A stretch of 64,000 nt of DNA from Nocardioides sp. W7. GTDB lineage: Bacteria; Actinomycetota; Actinomycetes; Propionibacteriales; Nocardioidaceae. Below are positions 14,818 to 23,771 of the stretch, piece after piece (position 1 is the stretch's first letter; every line of letters starts with the position of its first letter). Position numbers and translations under genes: made by a program. The notes beneath the pieces are model-generated. The model was not told the origin of the DNA. It was given only the letters and a program-made list of their open reading frames with translations, and did not search any database. The stretch is taken from assembly GCF_022919075.1 (NCBI RefSeq), contig NZ_CP095078.1, positions 4,278,001 through 4,342,000 on the forward strand, given 5' to 3'.

Positions 14818-16359
14818 ATGACGAAGCCGTCCAGCACCGACCACCGTCCCGGCCCCGCCGAGGCCGACACCGAGTACGACGTCGTCGTCGTGGGATCCGG
14901 CGCAGGTGCGCTGACCGCGGCCGTGCTGGCCGCCCGCGCCGGACTGCGGACCCTGGTGCTCGAGAAGACCCCGCTGCTCGGCGGGACCTCCGCCTACTCC
15001 GGTGCGGCCTGCTGGCTGCCGGGCAGCGAGGTCCAGCAGCGGGCCGGCGTACCCGACTCGACCGAGTCGGCGCGCACCTATCTGCACGCCCTCCTCGGCG
15101 ACGACGAGGAGGAGCGCCGCGAGGCGTTCCTCACCTCGGCGCCCCGAGTGGTCGCGGCCCTGGAGGAGGACTCCGCGCTGTGCTTCGAGTGGCGCCCCTT
15201 CCCCGACTACTTCGACCGTCCCGGCCGGGTGCCGCGCGGCCGGTCCTTCGTCCCGTGCGACCTGCCCCGCGACGAGATCGACACCCTCGCCGACCTGGTC
15301 CGGCCGGCCGTCGACCGCGACCGGGCCGGCCTCGGCCATCCCGACGGGCCGCTCGTGGCCGGCCGCGCCCTGATCGGGCGGCTGCTGCTCGCGCTGCACC
15401 GCACCGGATTCGGGACCGTGCTGACCGGCGCGGACGTGGACGTGCTGGTCAGTGACGGCGACCGCGTCACCGCCGTGGAGGCCGTCGTCGACGGCGAGCG
15501 GCACCGGTACGCCGCGCGCCGCGGCGTGGTGCTCGGCTCCGGCGGGTTCGAGCGCAGCGAGTCGGCTCGCACGACCAACGGCGTGCCGGGCGAGGCGGAC
15601 TGGACGATGGCCCCCGCCGGCAGCAACACCGGCGACCCGGTCGCGGCGGCGGTGCGGCTGGGAGCTGCGACCACGCTGCTCGACGAGGCCTGGTGGTGCC
15701 CCGGCATCGCGATGCCGGACGGCGGCGCCTCCTTCACCCTGGGCTTCCACGGCGGGATCGTCGTCGACGGCAACGGCCGGCGCTACGCCAACGAGTCGCT
15801 GCCCTACGACCAGTTCGGTCGGGCGATGGCCGCCGACCCGGCCCGGGTGCCGTCGTACGTCGTCTTCGACGCGCGCACCGGGGGTCGCCTGCCCGCGATC
15901 TCCCTGCCCGGCGGGCTTCCCGAGGAGCACCTGGCCGCCGGCACCTGGGCCCGGAACGACACCCTGGCCGGCCTGGCCGCCGCGATCGGGGTGCCGGCCG
16001 CGGAGCTCACCGCGACCGTCGAGCGCTTCAACGCGCTGGCCGAGGCCGGGGACGACACCGACTTCGGCCGGGGCCGCGACGAGTACGACCGCTACTTCGC
16101 CGACCCGGTACTGGTGCCGCTCACCGACGGACCGTTCACCGCGGCCCGGCTGGTGCTCTCCGACCTCGGCACCAAGGGCGGGCTGGTGACCAACACCGAG
16201 GCGCGGGTGCTGGACGGCACCGGTCGCCCGCTGGCCGGGCTCTACGCCGTCGGCAACGCCAGCGCCTCGCTGACCGGCCGGGTCTACCCCGGCCCCGGGG
16301 CGCCCATCGGCACGGCGATGGCCTTCGCGCTGCGGGCCGTGGAGGACCTGCAGCGCTGA
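14818..16359 (+). CDS. KstD-like FAD-dependent dehydrogenase
   Basis: 513 aa; the ATG is preceded by GAGGAG. N-terminal FAD Rossmann motif VVGSGAGALTAA near residue 25, with the ribose-binding acid in VLEKTPLLGGTSAYSG. C-terminal GNASASLTGRVYPGPGAPIG matches the 3-ketosteroid dehydrogenase active-site region, including the tyrosine of the YxGPG motif. It is a second, divergent relative of the KstD at 29594-31258. It has SGAACWLPGS where true KstD proteins have SGGGIW. It may desaturate a different ring position or a different steroid, such as a 5-alpha-reduced one. The divergent partner is the TetR regulator. Confidence 0.8.
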   Translation: MTKPSSTDHRPGPAEADTEYDVVVVGSGAGALTAAVLAARAGLRTLVLEKTPLLGGTSAYSGAACWLPGSEVQQRAGVPDSTESARTYLHALLGDDEEERREAFLTSAPRVVAALEEDSALCFEWRPFPDYFDRPGRVPRGRSFVPCDLPRDEIDTLADLVRPAVDRDRAGLGHPDGPLVAGRALIGRLLLALHRTGFGTVLTGADVDVLVSDGDRVTAVEAVVDGERHRYAARRGVVLGSGGFERSESARTTNGVPGEADWTMAPAGSNTGDPVAAAVRLGAATTLLDEAWWCPGIAMPDGGASFTLGFHGGIVVDGNGRRYANESLPYDQFGRAMAADPARVPSYVVFDARTGGRLPAISLPGGLPEEHLAAGTWARNDTLAGLAAAIGVPAAELTATVERFNALAEAGDDTDFGRGRDEYDRYFADPVLVPLTDGPFTAARLVLSDLGTKGGLVTNTEARVLDGTGRPLAGLYAVGNASASLTGRVYPGPGAPIGTAMAFALRAVEDLQR

Positions 16360-16369
16360 ACCGCGCCCG

Positions 16370-16396
16370 CCGCGGCCCCGCTCAGCGGGGCCGCGG
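16370..16396. terminator. Bidirectional terminator hairpin
   Basis: CCGCGGCCCCGCT (16370-16382) and AGCGGGGCCGCGG (16384-16396) are exact inverted repeats, with a very short loop that must open by a few pairs. It lies between the convergent flavoprotein and thioesterase genes and includes the thioesterase stop codon. Confidence 0.5.
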
Positions 16397-17005
16397 CAGG
16401 TGCTTGTTGATGAACAGCCCCTCGGTGGACACGCACACCTCGTCGCCGACCAGGATCTCCCCGGTGGTGTGGATCTTGCGCCCCTCCACCGAGACCTGCC
16501 GGGCCCGCACGGTGAGCTCCTCGAACAGCGGCGTGGGGCGGTGGTAGCGCAGGGTGAGGGTGCCGGTCATGCCGGAGTCGCCCGCCCAGTGGTTCGCGAC
16601 GCCCAGGGTGTGGTCGAGGATCAGCGCCGAGACGCCGCCGTGCACGCATCCGGGCGGACCCTGGTACGGCAGCCCCAGGGTGACGCGCCCCTCGATGGAG
16701 CCGTCCTCCTGCCCGTGGAGCTGCAGCGGCGGGGCCACCGCGTTCTCCGGCCCGGTGACCGGGTCGTGCCGGGTGAAGCCCTCGCCGGCCCACATGTCGA
16801 CCAGGCGCTCGTCGCGGCTGGGCGCGTGCTCCTCGAGGTACTCGGCGACCTCGGTCAGCCGGGCGGCGACGCCGTTCATCTCGGCGGCCGAGTTCCCGCC
16901 GGCGTGCAGCAGCGCGGCCACCACCCGGCGAGCGGCCGCGACCGCGGCGTCGACCCCCTCGTTCGACGGGGTCGCGCTCAGGGTCGGCCGGTCGGGGGCG
17001 ATCAC
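16382..17005 (-). CDS. PaaI-type hotdog thioesterase
   Basis: 207 aa from a GTG overlapping the hsd4B stop (GTGA). About 75 N-terminal residues are helical and poorly conserved. A single hotdog domain follows, with PPGCVHGGVSALILDHTLG near residue 125, the hallmark HGG plus acidic residue of PaaI/thioesterase superfamily proteins. It should hydrolyse an acyl-CoA thioester. As the last gene of the fadA5-fadE34-hsd4B operon it may recycle CoA from dead-end steroid-CoA esters. The exact substrate is not predictable. Confidence 0.8.
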   Translation of the reverse strand: MIAPDRPTLSATPSNEGVDAAVAAARRVVAALLHAGGNSAAEMNGVAARLTEVAEYLEEHAPSRDERLVDMWAGEGFTRHDPVTGPENAVAPPLQLHGQEDGSIEGRVTLGLPYQGPPGCVHGGVSALILDHTLGVANHWAGDSGMTGTLTLRYHRPTPLFEELTVRARQVSVEGRKIHTTGEILVGDEVCVSTEGLFINKHLPRPR

Positions 17006-17874
17006 GCGCGCACCTCGGCACTCGCGTGGGACAGCACGGGTGCGTCGTCGCGCTCGGGGCAGGTCGCCACGAACGACAGCCGGGAGCCGTCGCGCCACAC
17101 CGAGGTGCGGAGCGTCTCGCCCGGGACCAGTACGCCGGCGAAACGGACGGCCACCGAGGCCAGCCGGCTCGCGTCGCCGTCCAGCACGCCGTCGACCAGC
17201 GCCCGCGCCACGATGCCGTACGACGCCAGCCCGTGCAGGATCGGCTTGTCGAAGCCCGCCGAGGCGGCGAACTCCGGGTCGGCGTGCAGCGGGTTGAGGT
17301 CGCCGTTGAGCCGGTAGAGGAGCGCCTGACCGGGCTCCGTGGGCGTCTCGAGCACGTGGTCCGGATCGCGCTCCGGCACCGACCACCGCTCCTCCGGACC
17401 CGGCTCGCCGCCGAAGCCGCCCTCGCCGCGGGCCCAGATCTGCATCCGGCCCGTCCACAGCGGCTCGTCGTCGGCCGTGGTGGCGCTCGACTCCAGCACG
17501 AGCACGGCCGCCTTGCCCTTGTCCCAGACCTCGGCCACCCGGGTGGCGATCCGGGCGGTGCCCGCCGACGGCAGCGGCCGGTGCACGGTGTGGGCCTGGC
17601 CGGCGTGCAGGATCCGGCGCAGGTCGATGTCGATGCCCGGCAGGCTCAGCCCGGGAGCGGCGACGTCACCGGCGGAGATCCCCTGGCCCGCGACGGCCGC
17701 GAAGGTCGGCAGCACCTGCAGGTCGCGCTCGAAGGTCCAGCGCAGCTCGGGGTCGGCATCGGCGTGCCGGCCGGCTCCCAGGGAGAGGTGGTAGAGCAGC
17801 ACGTCGCGGCTGGTCCAGGAGACCTCGCGCACGCTCGGCTCGGCGGCCAGCGCCTCGTCGCGGTTGATCGGCAT
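17002..17874 (-). CDS. hsd4B: Double-hotdog MaoC enoyl-CoA hydratase, Hsd4B-like
   Basis: 290 aa, near the length of mycobacterial Hsd4B (Rv3538) and alike throughout: MPINRDEALAAE start, DIDLRRILHA near residue 82, WDKGKAAVLVLES and ARGEGGFGG. The hydratase-2 motif LNGDLNPLHADPEFA near residue 190 carries the catalytic Asp and His. It hydrates 2-enoyl-CoA intermediates of the steroid side chain to the hydroxyacyl-CoA used by an Hsd4A-type dehydrogenase. It lies 9 nt after fadE34 and overlaps the thioesterase gene. Confidence 0.9.
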   Translation of the reverse strand: MPINRDEALAAEPSVREVSWTSRDVLLYHLSLGAGRHADADPELRWTFERDLQVLPTFAAVAGQGISAGDVAAPGLSLPGIDIDLRRILHAGQAHTVHRPLPSAGTARIATRVAEVWDKGKAAVLVLESSATTADDEPLWTGRMQIWARGEGGFGGEPGPEERWSVPERDPDHVLETPTEPGQALLYRLNGDLNPLHADPEFAASAGFDKPILHGLASYGIVARALVDGVLDGDASRLASVAVRFAGVLVPGETLRTSVWRDGSRLSFVATCPERDDAPVLSHASAEVRA

Positions 17875-17883
17875 GGGACTCCT

Positions 17884-20094
17884 TCAGGACTTCGGGGCGG
17901 GCTCGGCGTCGCGGGGCAGGCCAAGGATGCGCTCGCCGATGATGTTGAGCTGGACGTCGGTGGTGCCGCCGGCGATCGAGAGGTTGCGGCTGGACAGGAA
18001 CGACCAGGTCGGCGTACGACGCTGCGGGGCGCCGTGGACGGCCGCGGCGCCCTGCCACTCCATCGCGGTCTCCCAGACCTCCTGGGTGTGGGCGACGCCG
18101 AGCAGCTTGGCGACGCTGGCCTCGGCGCCCGGCTGGGCGCCCGTCACCTGACGCAGGGCGGTGCGCAGCGCGAAGAGCCCGCCGGACTGGGCGTCGCTCA
18201 GGATCTTGCCGAGCTGCGCGAGCCGCTGCGCGTCGGGGGCGGGGCCCGCCTCCACGAGCGCGAGCAGCGCCTCTCCCCCGCTGCCGAGCGCGGAGTCGCG
18301 CGACAGCGACACCCGCTCGTTGGCCAGCGTGGTGCGGGCCAGCTTCCAGCCCTCGCCCGGCTCGCCGACGAGCAGGTCGTCGGGGACGAAGACGTCGTCG
18401 AGGAAGACCTCGTTGAAGAGCGCCTCGCCCGTCAGCTCCCGCAGCGGGCGGATGTCGAGACCGGCCGACGACATGTCGAGCAGGAAGTACGACAGTCCGC
18501 GGTGCTTGGCCGCGGTCGGGTCGGTGCGGGCGAGCAGGATGCCGTAGTCGGCCTCGCGGGCCATCGAGGTCCACACCTTCTGGCCGTTGATCCGCCAGCC
18601 CCCGTCGACCTTCTCCGCGCGGGTCGACAGTCCGGCGAGGTCCGAGCCCGCGCCGGGCTCGCTGAAGAGCTGGCACCAGACGAGGTCACCGCGCAGGCTG
18701 GCCGGGACGAACCGCTCCTGCAGCTGCTGGTCGCCGTGCGCGATCAGCGTCGGCACCACCCAGTTGCCGATGACCATGTCGTGCGGCGCGAGGTCGGCGG
18801 TGCGCAGCTCCTCGGCGATGACGAGCTGGGCGATCGCGTCGGCCCCGCGGCCCCACGGCCGCGGGAGGTGCGGGGCGGTGAAGCCGTGCTCGGCGAGGTA
18901 GCGCCGCTGCTCGGCGCCCTCCAGGTCGCCGGCCGGGGTGAGCTCGGCGCGCACCTCGGCGCGCACCTGCTCGGCCTCCGGCGGCAGCTCCAGGCCCAGC
19001 TCGCGTCGGGCGCCGGCGATGGTCAGCTCGGCGATCCGGCGCTGCCAGCTGCTGGACGATCCGAGCAGCAGCCGCAGGGTCTGGGCGCGGCGCAGGTAGA
19101 GGCTCGCGTCGTGCTCCCAGGTGAAGCCGATGCCGCCGAGGGTGTTGATGCAGTCCTTGGCCGTGCGGAAGGCGGCATCGACGCTGACCGCGCCGGCCAC
19201 GGCGGCCGCGAGCGAGGCTTCGTCCCGGTCCACGCCGGCGTGCTGGGCCCGGGCGGCGTCCCAGGCGCAGACCCGGGCCTGCTCGGAGACCGCGAGCATC
19301 CAGGCGGTGCGGTGCTTGACGCCCTGGAACTGGCCGATCGGCCGGCCGAACTGGCGCCGGACCCGGGCGTACTCCGCGGCGGTCCAGGTGGCCCAGTCGG
19401 CGAGACCGGAGGCCTCAGCGGCGAACAGGGTCGCCGCCAGGTCCAGCGGCAGCTGCGGGTCGAGGTCGAGGACGTCGCCGGCCGGGACGGTGGTGGTCAC
19501 CCGCACCGGCGAGAGCCGGCGGGTGAGGTCGTGGCTGGGCTCGCGGTCGGTCTCGACGGCGTCGCGCCCGACCAGCACCCAGCGCACGGCGGCGTCGACG
19601 GCCACCGGCAAGAGGAACAGGTCGCCGACCTGCGCACCCAGGGCCGGGACCGACTCGCCGGTGACCTCGAGGCCGCCGTCGGCGGTCGGGGTCCCGCGCA
19701 GGGTGCCGGGCTCCAGGGCGACCGCGGCGGTCGTCGTACCCCCGGCGAGGCCGGGGAGCTCGCGGGCGTGGCCCGCGCGGTCGAGGACCGCGGAGGCCAG
19801 CACGGTCGGGAGGTAGGGGCCGGGGGCCATCCCGCGACCGAGCTCCTCCAGCACGACCGCCGTGTCGAGCAGGGTGCCGCCGACGCCGCCCACCTCCTCG
19901 GGCAGGTGCAGCGCGAGCAGGCCCTGCTCGGCGAGCTCGCCCCAGAACGGCGGCAGCACCTCGTGCTTGGCCTCGACGGCGTCGCGGACGACCGCCTCGG
20001 TGACGTGGCGGGCGAGCAGGGTCCGCACGGAGTCGCGCAGGTCGAGATGGTCCTGGTCGAGGCCGAGGGTGCCGGTGCTGGTGGGTCGGGACAT
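17884..20094 (-). CDS. fadE34: Fused two-domain acyl-CoA dehydrogenase, FadE34/ChsE3-like
   Basis: 736 aa from ATG (MSRPTSTGTLGL), just 2 nt after the thiolase stop. Two acyl-CoA dehydrogenase domains lie in tandem, about 10-370 and 375-735, an arrangement known for FadE34 (about 711 aa). The N-terminal copy has RRQFGRPIGQFQGVKHR and GGIGFTWEHD. The C-terminal copy has FSEPGAGSDLAGLS, INGQKVWTS and ANERVSLSR with the likely catalytic Glu. Gene fusion replaces the usual alpha2beta2 pair. In Mycobacterium this type acts on CoA esters with the 5-carbon side chain, as in bile-acid-like C24 intermediates. Neighbouring fadA5 and hsd4B complete the cycle. Confidence 0.9.
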   Translation of the reverse strand: MSRPTSTGTLGLDQDHLDLRDSVRTLLARHVTEAVVRDAVEAKHEVLPPFWGELAEQGLLALHLPEEVGGVGGTLLDTAVVLEELGRGMAPGPYLPTVLASAVLDRAGHARELPGLAGGTTTAAVALEPGTLRGTPTADGGLEVTGESVPALGAQVGDLFLLPVAVDAAVRWVLVGRDAVETDREPSHDLTRRLSPVRVTTTVPAGDVLDLDPQLPLDLAATLFAAEASGLADWATWTAAEYARVRRQFGRPIGQFQGVKHRTAWMLAVSEQARVCAWDAARAQHAGVDRDEASLAAAVAGAVSVDAAFRTAKDCINTLGGIGFTWEHDASLYLRRAQTLRLLLGSSSSWQRRIAELTIAGARRELGLELPPEAEQVRAEVRAELTPAGDLEGAEQRRYLAEHGFTAPHLPRPWGRGADAIAQLVIAEELRTADLAPHDMVIGNWVVPTLIAHGDQQLQERFVPASLRGDLVWCQLFSEPGAGSDLAGLSTRAEKVDGGWRINGQKVWTSMAREADYGILLARTDPTAAKHRGLSYFLLDMSSAGLDIRPLRELTGEALFNEVFLDDVFVPDDLLVGEPGEGWKLARTTLANERVSLSRDSALGSGGEALLALVEAGPAPDAQRLAQLGKILSDAQSGGLFALRTALRQVTGAQPGAEASVAKLLGVAHTQEVWETAMEWQGAAAVHGAPQRRTPTWSFLSSRNLSIAGGTTDVQLNIIGERILGLPRDAEPAPKS

Positions 20095-20096
20095 CG

Positions 20097-21257
20097 TCAG
20101 ATCCGTTCGATGATCGTGGCGGTGGCGTGCGCGCCGCCGGCGCACATGGTGACGAGCGCGGTCGACGCGTCGCGTCGCTCCAGCTCGTGGAGGGCCTGGG
20201 TGATCAGCCGGGCACCGGTCGAGCCGACCGCGTGGCCGAGCGCGATGGCGCCGCCGTTGACGTTGACCCGGTCCAGGTCGGCGTCGTGGACCTGCGCCCA
20301 CGAGAGCACGACCGAGGCGAACGCCTCGTTGATCTCGACCAGGTCGATGTCGCCGAGCTTCATGCCCGCGGCGCGCAGCACGTGCGCGGTCGCGTCGACG
20401 GGGCCGTCGAGGTGGTAGTACGGCTCGGAGCCGACCATGCCCGAGGCGACGATCCGGGCCCGTGGGCGCAGCCCCTCGGCCTCGGCCCGCTCCCGGCTCA
20501 TCAGGAGTACGGCGGCCGCGCCGTCGCTGATCTGCGAGGAGTTGCCGGCGGTGTGGCGGCCGTCCGGGAGGACCGGCTTCAGCCCGGCCAGCGCCTCGGC
20601 GCTGGTCTCGCGCAGGCCCTGGTCCCGGCTGACGACGTGGCTCTCGCCGGTCGGGCCGTCCGCGCCCAGGAGCGGCGCGGTGACCGGCACGACCTGCTGG
20701 TCGAAGCGTCCCTCGGCCCAGGCGGCGGCCGCCTTGCGCTGCGAGGCGAGGCCGAACGCGTCGAGCTGCTCGCGGGTCAGCCCGCGGCGGTCGGCGATCC
20801 GCTCGGCGGCGGTGAACTGGTCGGGCAGGTCGAGGCTCCACGAGTCCGGGGTGGGCAGCCCGGTGCCGGGCGCGAGCGCGGCGCCGAGGAAGACCCGGCT
20901 CATCGCCTCCACGCCGCAGCCGATCCCCGCGTCGATCGCCCCGGCGGCGATCAGGCCGGCGACCAGGTGGACGGCCTGCTGGGAGGACCCGCAGGCGCAG
21001 TCGATGGTGGTGCAGGCGGTGGTGTACGGAAGCCCGGCGTGCAGCCAGGCGTTGCGGGTGACGTTGTTGGCCTGCTCCCCCGCCTGGGTCACGCAGCCGC
21101 CGATCACCTGGCCGACGCTCGCCGGGTCGATGCCGGCCCGCTCGACCAGCGCGGTCTGGGCGGCGCCGAGCAGCTCGGCCGGGTGCAGGCCGGCGAGCGC
21201 GCCGTACCGGCGACCCACGGGCGTACGGACGGCCTCGACGATTACAGCCTCGGGCAT
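20097..21257 (-). CDS. fadA5: Steroid side-chain thiolase, FadA5-like
   Basis: 386 aa, first gene of fadA5-fadE34-hsd4B-thioesterase. Strong overall likeness to mycobacterial FadA5 (391 aa): QVIGGCVTQAGEQANN, nucleophile region TTIDCACGSSQQAVH, YYHLDGPV, VEINEAFASVVLSWA and terminal Cys in MCAGGAHATATIIERI. It cleaves 3-oxoacyl-CoA side chains, releasing propionyl- or acetyl-CoA. The catalytic-His motif reads LGHAVGSTG instead of the usual GHPVG, with Ala for Pro. The promoter contains TAGCCT (minus strand, 21289-21294) and shares one regulon palindrome with the divergent SDR gene. Confidence 0.9.
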   Translation of the reverse strand: MPEAVIVEAVRTPVGRRYGALAGLHPAELLGAAQTALVERAGIDPASVGQVIGGCVTQAGEQANNVTRNAWLHAGLPYTTACTTIDCACGSSQQAVHLVAGLIAAGAIDAGIGCGVEAMSRVFLGAALAPGTGLPTPDSWSLDLPDQFTAAERIADRRGLTREQLDAFGLASQRKAAAAWAEGRFDQQVVPVTAPLLGADGPTGESHVVSRDQGLRETSAEALAGLKPVLPDGRHTAGNSSQISDGAAAVLLMSRERAEAEGLRPRARIVASGMVGSEPYYHLDGPVDATAHVLRAAGMKLGDIDLVEINEAFASVVLSWAQVHDADLDRVNVNGGAIALGHAVGSTGARLITQALHELERRDASTALVTMCAGGAHATATIIERI

Positions 21258-21325
21258 GGTGCTCTCCTGTCTGGGTGGCAGCGCTCGCAGGCTAGGGACC
21301 CGGGAGGGTGTGCCAGGGAGGTCAG

Positions 21326-21340
21326 TCCCACCCAGTCGGA
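21326..21340. promoter_or_regulatory. Shared regulon palindrome, fadA5 / hsd4A-like promoters
   Basis: TCCCACCCAGTCGGA matches the consensus at about 11 of 15 positions, so it would not stand out alone. However, its centre (21333) is 44 bp from the end of TAGCCT on the fadA5 side (21289-21294) and 43 bp from the end of TAGCGT on the plus side (21371-21376). One element can therefore serve both divergent promoters with standard spacing. Confidence 0.55.
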
Positions 21341-21413
21341 TCTGCCGCGGGCGGCCGTCGCGCGCCGACCTAGCGTGCGACGACCCCATCCGATGAGTTC
21401 GCAAGGAGCACAC

Positions 21414-22337
21414 ATGAGCAGCACCCACCTGGCGGGACGCACCGCCGTGGTGACCGGCGCGGGAGCCGGTCTCGGTCGCGCCGAGGCGCTCGCCCTCGCT
21501 GCCGCCGGCGCCAACGTCGTCGTCAACGACATGGGCCCGGCCGCCGAGGACGTCGTCTCCGAGATCAAGGAGCTCGGCGTGGGTGCGGTCGCGGTGCTCG
21601 GCGACGTGTCCGACTGGAGCCTCGGTGACCGCCTGGTCTCGGCGGCCGTGGAGACCTTCGGCAGCCTCGACGTCGTGGTCAACAACGCCGGCATCACCCG
21701 CGACACCATGCTGTTCAACCTGACGGAGGCCCAGTGGGACTCCGTCATCGCCGTGCACCTCAAGGGCCACGCAGCCGTCTCCCGGGCCGCGGCCGTGCAC
21801 TGGCGCAACGCCTCCAAGGCTGCCGGTGCGCCCGTCTACGGCCGGATCGTGAACACCTCCTCCGAGGCCTTCCTCTTCGGCTCCGCCGGCCAGCCCAACT
21901 ACGCTGCCGCCAAGGCGGGCATCACCGCGCTGACGCTCTCGAGCGCCCAGGGCCTGTCCCGGTACGGCGTCACCGCCAACGCGATCTGCCCCCGCGCCCG
22001 GACCGAGATGACGGCGAACGTCTTCGACGCGGACCCGAACGGGAACGAGCTCGACATCCTCGCCCCCGAGCGGGTCGCGACGTTCGTCTCCTGGCTGGCG
22101 TCCCCCGCGGCCGCCACCGTCAACGGCCAGGTCTTCGTGGTCTACGGAGACATGGTCGCGCTGATGGCGGCGCCCACGGTGGAGCGGAAGTTCACCTCGA
22201 CGACCGGCACGTTCACCGTCGAGGAGCTCGACGAGCAGCTGGTGCCGCACTTCGCGGACCGCTCGCCTCGCCAGAACTACGCGGCCTACTCCGTCGCCGA
22301 GCTCGACACCACCGGGGTGCAGCCGCTCAACCGCTGA
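21414..22337 (+). CDS. SDR hydroxyacyl-CoA dehydrogenase, Hsd4A-like
   Basis: 307 aa; ATG preceded by AAGGAG. Classical SDR: NAD-binding TGAGAGLGR near residue 14, NNAGITRD, catalytic Ser in NTSSEAF and YAAAK. Its C-terminal extension past residue 250 is like that of the 17-beta-HSD type 4/Hsd4A group, which oxidise the beta-hydroxy group on steroid side-chain CoA esters. It is divergent from fadA5-fadE34-hsd4B, the genes supplying the other steps of the same beta-oxidation cycle, and shares their control element. Assignment to Hsd4A rather than another SDR is by context and length. Confidence 0.75.
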   Translation: MSSTHLAGRTAVVTGAGAGLGRAEALALAAAGANVVVNDMGPAAEDVVSEIKELGVGAVAVLGDVSDWSLGDRLVSAAVETFGSLDVVVNNAGITRDTMLFNLTEAQWDSVIAVHLKGHAAVSRAAAVHWRNASKAAGAPVYGRIVNTSSEAFLFGSAGQPNYAAAKAGITALTLSSAQGLSRYGVTANAICPRARTEMTANVFDADPNGNELDILAPERVATFVSWLASPAAATVNGQVFVVYGDMVALMAAPTVERKFTSTTGTFTVEELDEQLVPHFADRSPRQNYAAYSVAELDTTGVQPLNR

Positions 22338-22353
22338 GGTGGGTGGGCCGAGA

Positions 22354-22418
22354 GAGATTCTCCGCCTGGGCGGTGAATCTCGCGGCTGTGTCGTGAAGCA
22401 TCTCGACACAGCCGCGAG
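22354..22418. terminator. Two overlapping hairpins between convergent genes
   Basis: The first hairpin pairs 22354-22366 with 22369-22381 (GAGATTC and CCGCC arms). The second pairs CTCGCGGCTGTGTCG (22379-22393) with its exact complement at 22404-22418, a 15-bp stem with a 10-nt loop. They share 3 nt and could be alternatives. They separate the plus-strand SDR from the minus-strand phosphodiesterase gene. Confidence 0.65.
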
Positions 22419-22505
22419 TTCCTCGACAACGATGTGACGCCAGGTGCTGCGGAGGCGGGCGGCCCGAGCCCGGTCGGTCGCTCCGCCGGTCCGGGGTCCG
22501 CTCCG

Positions 22506-23771
22506 CTACGGCCGGAGGTACGACGCCACGTCGAGCAGCCGCTGGTCCTCGTCCAGCAGGTAGACGGTGTCACCGCCGGCGTTGTCGAAGATGCCCTTCG
22601 GGTGCCCGTTGTAGTGCGCGTCGGGCCGGTCGGTGCCGCTGTTGACGTAGACCTTGAACAGCCCGCCGGCACCGATGACGGCATCGTCGCCGGTGGTCAG
22701 CCAGACGTTCCCCGCGTAGTCGGTCAGGCGGTACCCGGACACGTCGAGCGGGCGGGCGGTGGTGTTGCGCAGCGCGACGTACTCGCCGTTCTCCGCCTGC
22801 TCGTCGACCCCGCTGGGGTTCTCCAGCACGTGGTCGATCACGACGCGGCCGGCGCCGATCCCCGGGGACCGGCCGGCGAGGACCCGTCGCGCCACCGTCG
22901 GCACGTTCGTCACCAGGTAGTCGTACCCCTGGTTGAGCGCCATGCCGATCTGGGCGGGGCTGTCGACCGGGTCGCTGTAGACCTCCAGGCCGACGGCGTG
23001 GGCGCGGTCCACGTCGACGGCGCTGGTCCGCGTCGGGGAGGCGTAGACCGCGTCGGTCCAGGGCGCGAGCTCGGCCAGGCGCGCGTCGTCGAGCATCGCG
23101 CCGCCCGAGAGCCAGGAGATCCGTACGTAGGGCAGCTCCCCCGCGAACTCGTGCAGCGCCGCCTCGTCGCGGGAGTGCACGGCGATCCGGAGCATGCCGG
23201 TGCGCCGGTCGACCCGGTCGTCGGTGTACCCGTGCGCGCGCAGCACCTCAGCCAGCCGGGTGGCCACGCCGGGGCTGTTCTGGGGCGACTTCAGCTCGAG
23301 GTTGAAGCCCACCCGGCCGCGGCCGAGCCGGAGCACCTCCGCCAGCGTCGGGACGCGCTCGCCGGCGTACTTCTCGTTCACCCACGAGCCGGCGTCGAGC
23401 TGCTTCAGCTCGGCCAGCGTGAGGTCGCCGACGCGCCACGGGGCGCGGTCGGGGAAGACCTGCTCGGCGTCGGTGGTGGTGTCGAGCGTGTCGTCGTGGA
23501 CGAGCACCGGCACCCCGTCCCGGGTGAGCTGGACGTCGCCCTCGAGGACCGCAGCGCCCTCCGCGATGGCCGCTCGGTACGCGGCGAGCGTCTCCTCCGG
23601 TGCCACCCGCGACGCTCCGCGGTGGGCGACGACGGGGTTGCGCGGCTGGTCCTGCTTGGCGGTCGGGGCCGAGGGTGCCGGGGCGCCCACCGCGTTCGAG
23701 GCGAGCGTCGGGAGGGCGCTGAGGACGGCGGCGGCCGCGAGGGCGGGCACGAGGTGGTGCAGGCGGGACAT
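22506..23771 (-). CDS. Secreted glycerophosphodiester phosphodiesterase with lamin-tail domain
   Basis: 421 aa with a Sec signal peptide (about residues 1-29, ending ASNAVGA). The GDPD domain, about 45-300, shows VAHRGASRVAPEETLAAY with the catalytic His-Arg and Glu, ELKSPQNS, and the second catalytic His in VLVHDDTLD. A C-terminal domain of about 110 residues (VVIDHVLENPSG, GEYVALRNTTARPLDVSGY) looks like a lamin-tail domain, a beta-sandwich found on secreted hydrolases. It should release glycerol-3-phosphate from glycerophosphodiesters outside the cell. It sits within the steroid locus but has no regulon palindrome and is probably unrelated to steroid use. Confidence 0.85.
   Translation of the reverse strand: MSRLHHLVPALAAAAVLSALPTLASNAVGAPAPSAPTAKQDQPRNPVVAHRGASRVAPEETLAAYRAAIAEGAAVLEGDVQLTRDGVPVLVHDDTLDTTTDAEQVFPDRAPWRVGDLTLAELKQLDAGSWVNEKYAGERVPTLAEVLRLGRGRVGFNLELKSPQNSPGVATRLAEVLRAHGYTDDRVDRRTGMLRIAVHSRDEAALHEFAGELPYVRISWLSGGAMLDDARLAELAPWTDAVYASPTRTSAVDVDRAHAVGLEVYSDPVDSPAQIGMALNQGYDYLVTNVPTVARRVLAGRSPGIGAGRVVIDHVLENPSGVDEQAENGEYVALRNTTARPLDVSGYRLTDYAGNVWLTTGDDAVIGAGGLFKVYVNSGTDRPDAHYNGHPKGIFDNAGGDTVYLLDEDQRLLDVASYLRP

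Noticed and set aside
22354..22418. Possible riboswitch or small RNA
   Set aside because: The two hairpins lie between convergent stop codons and are adequately explained as terminators.
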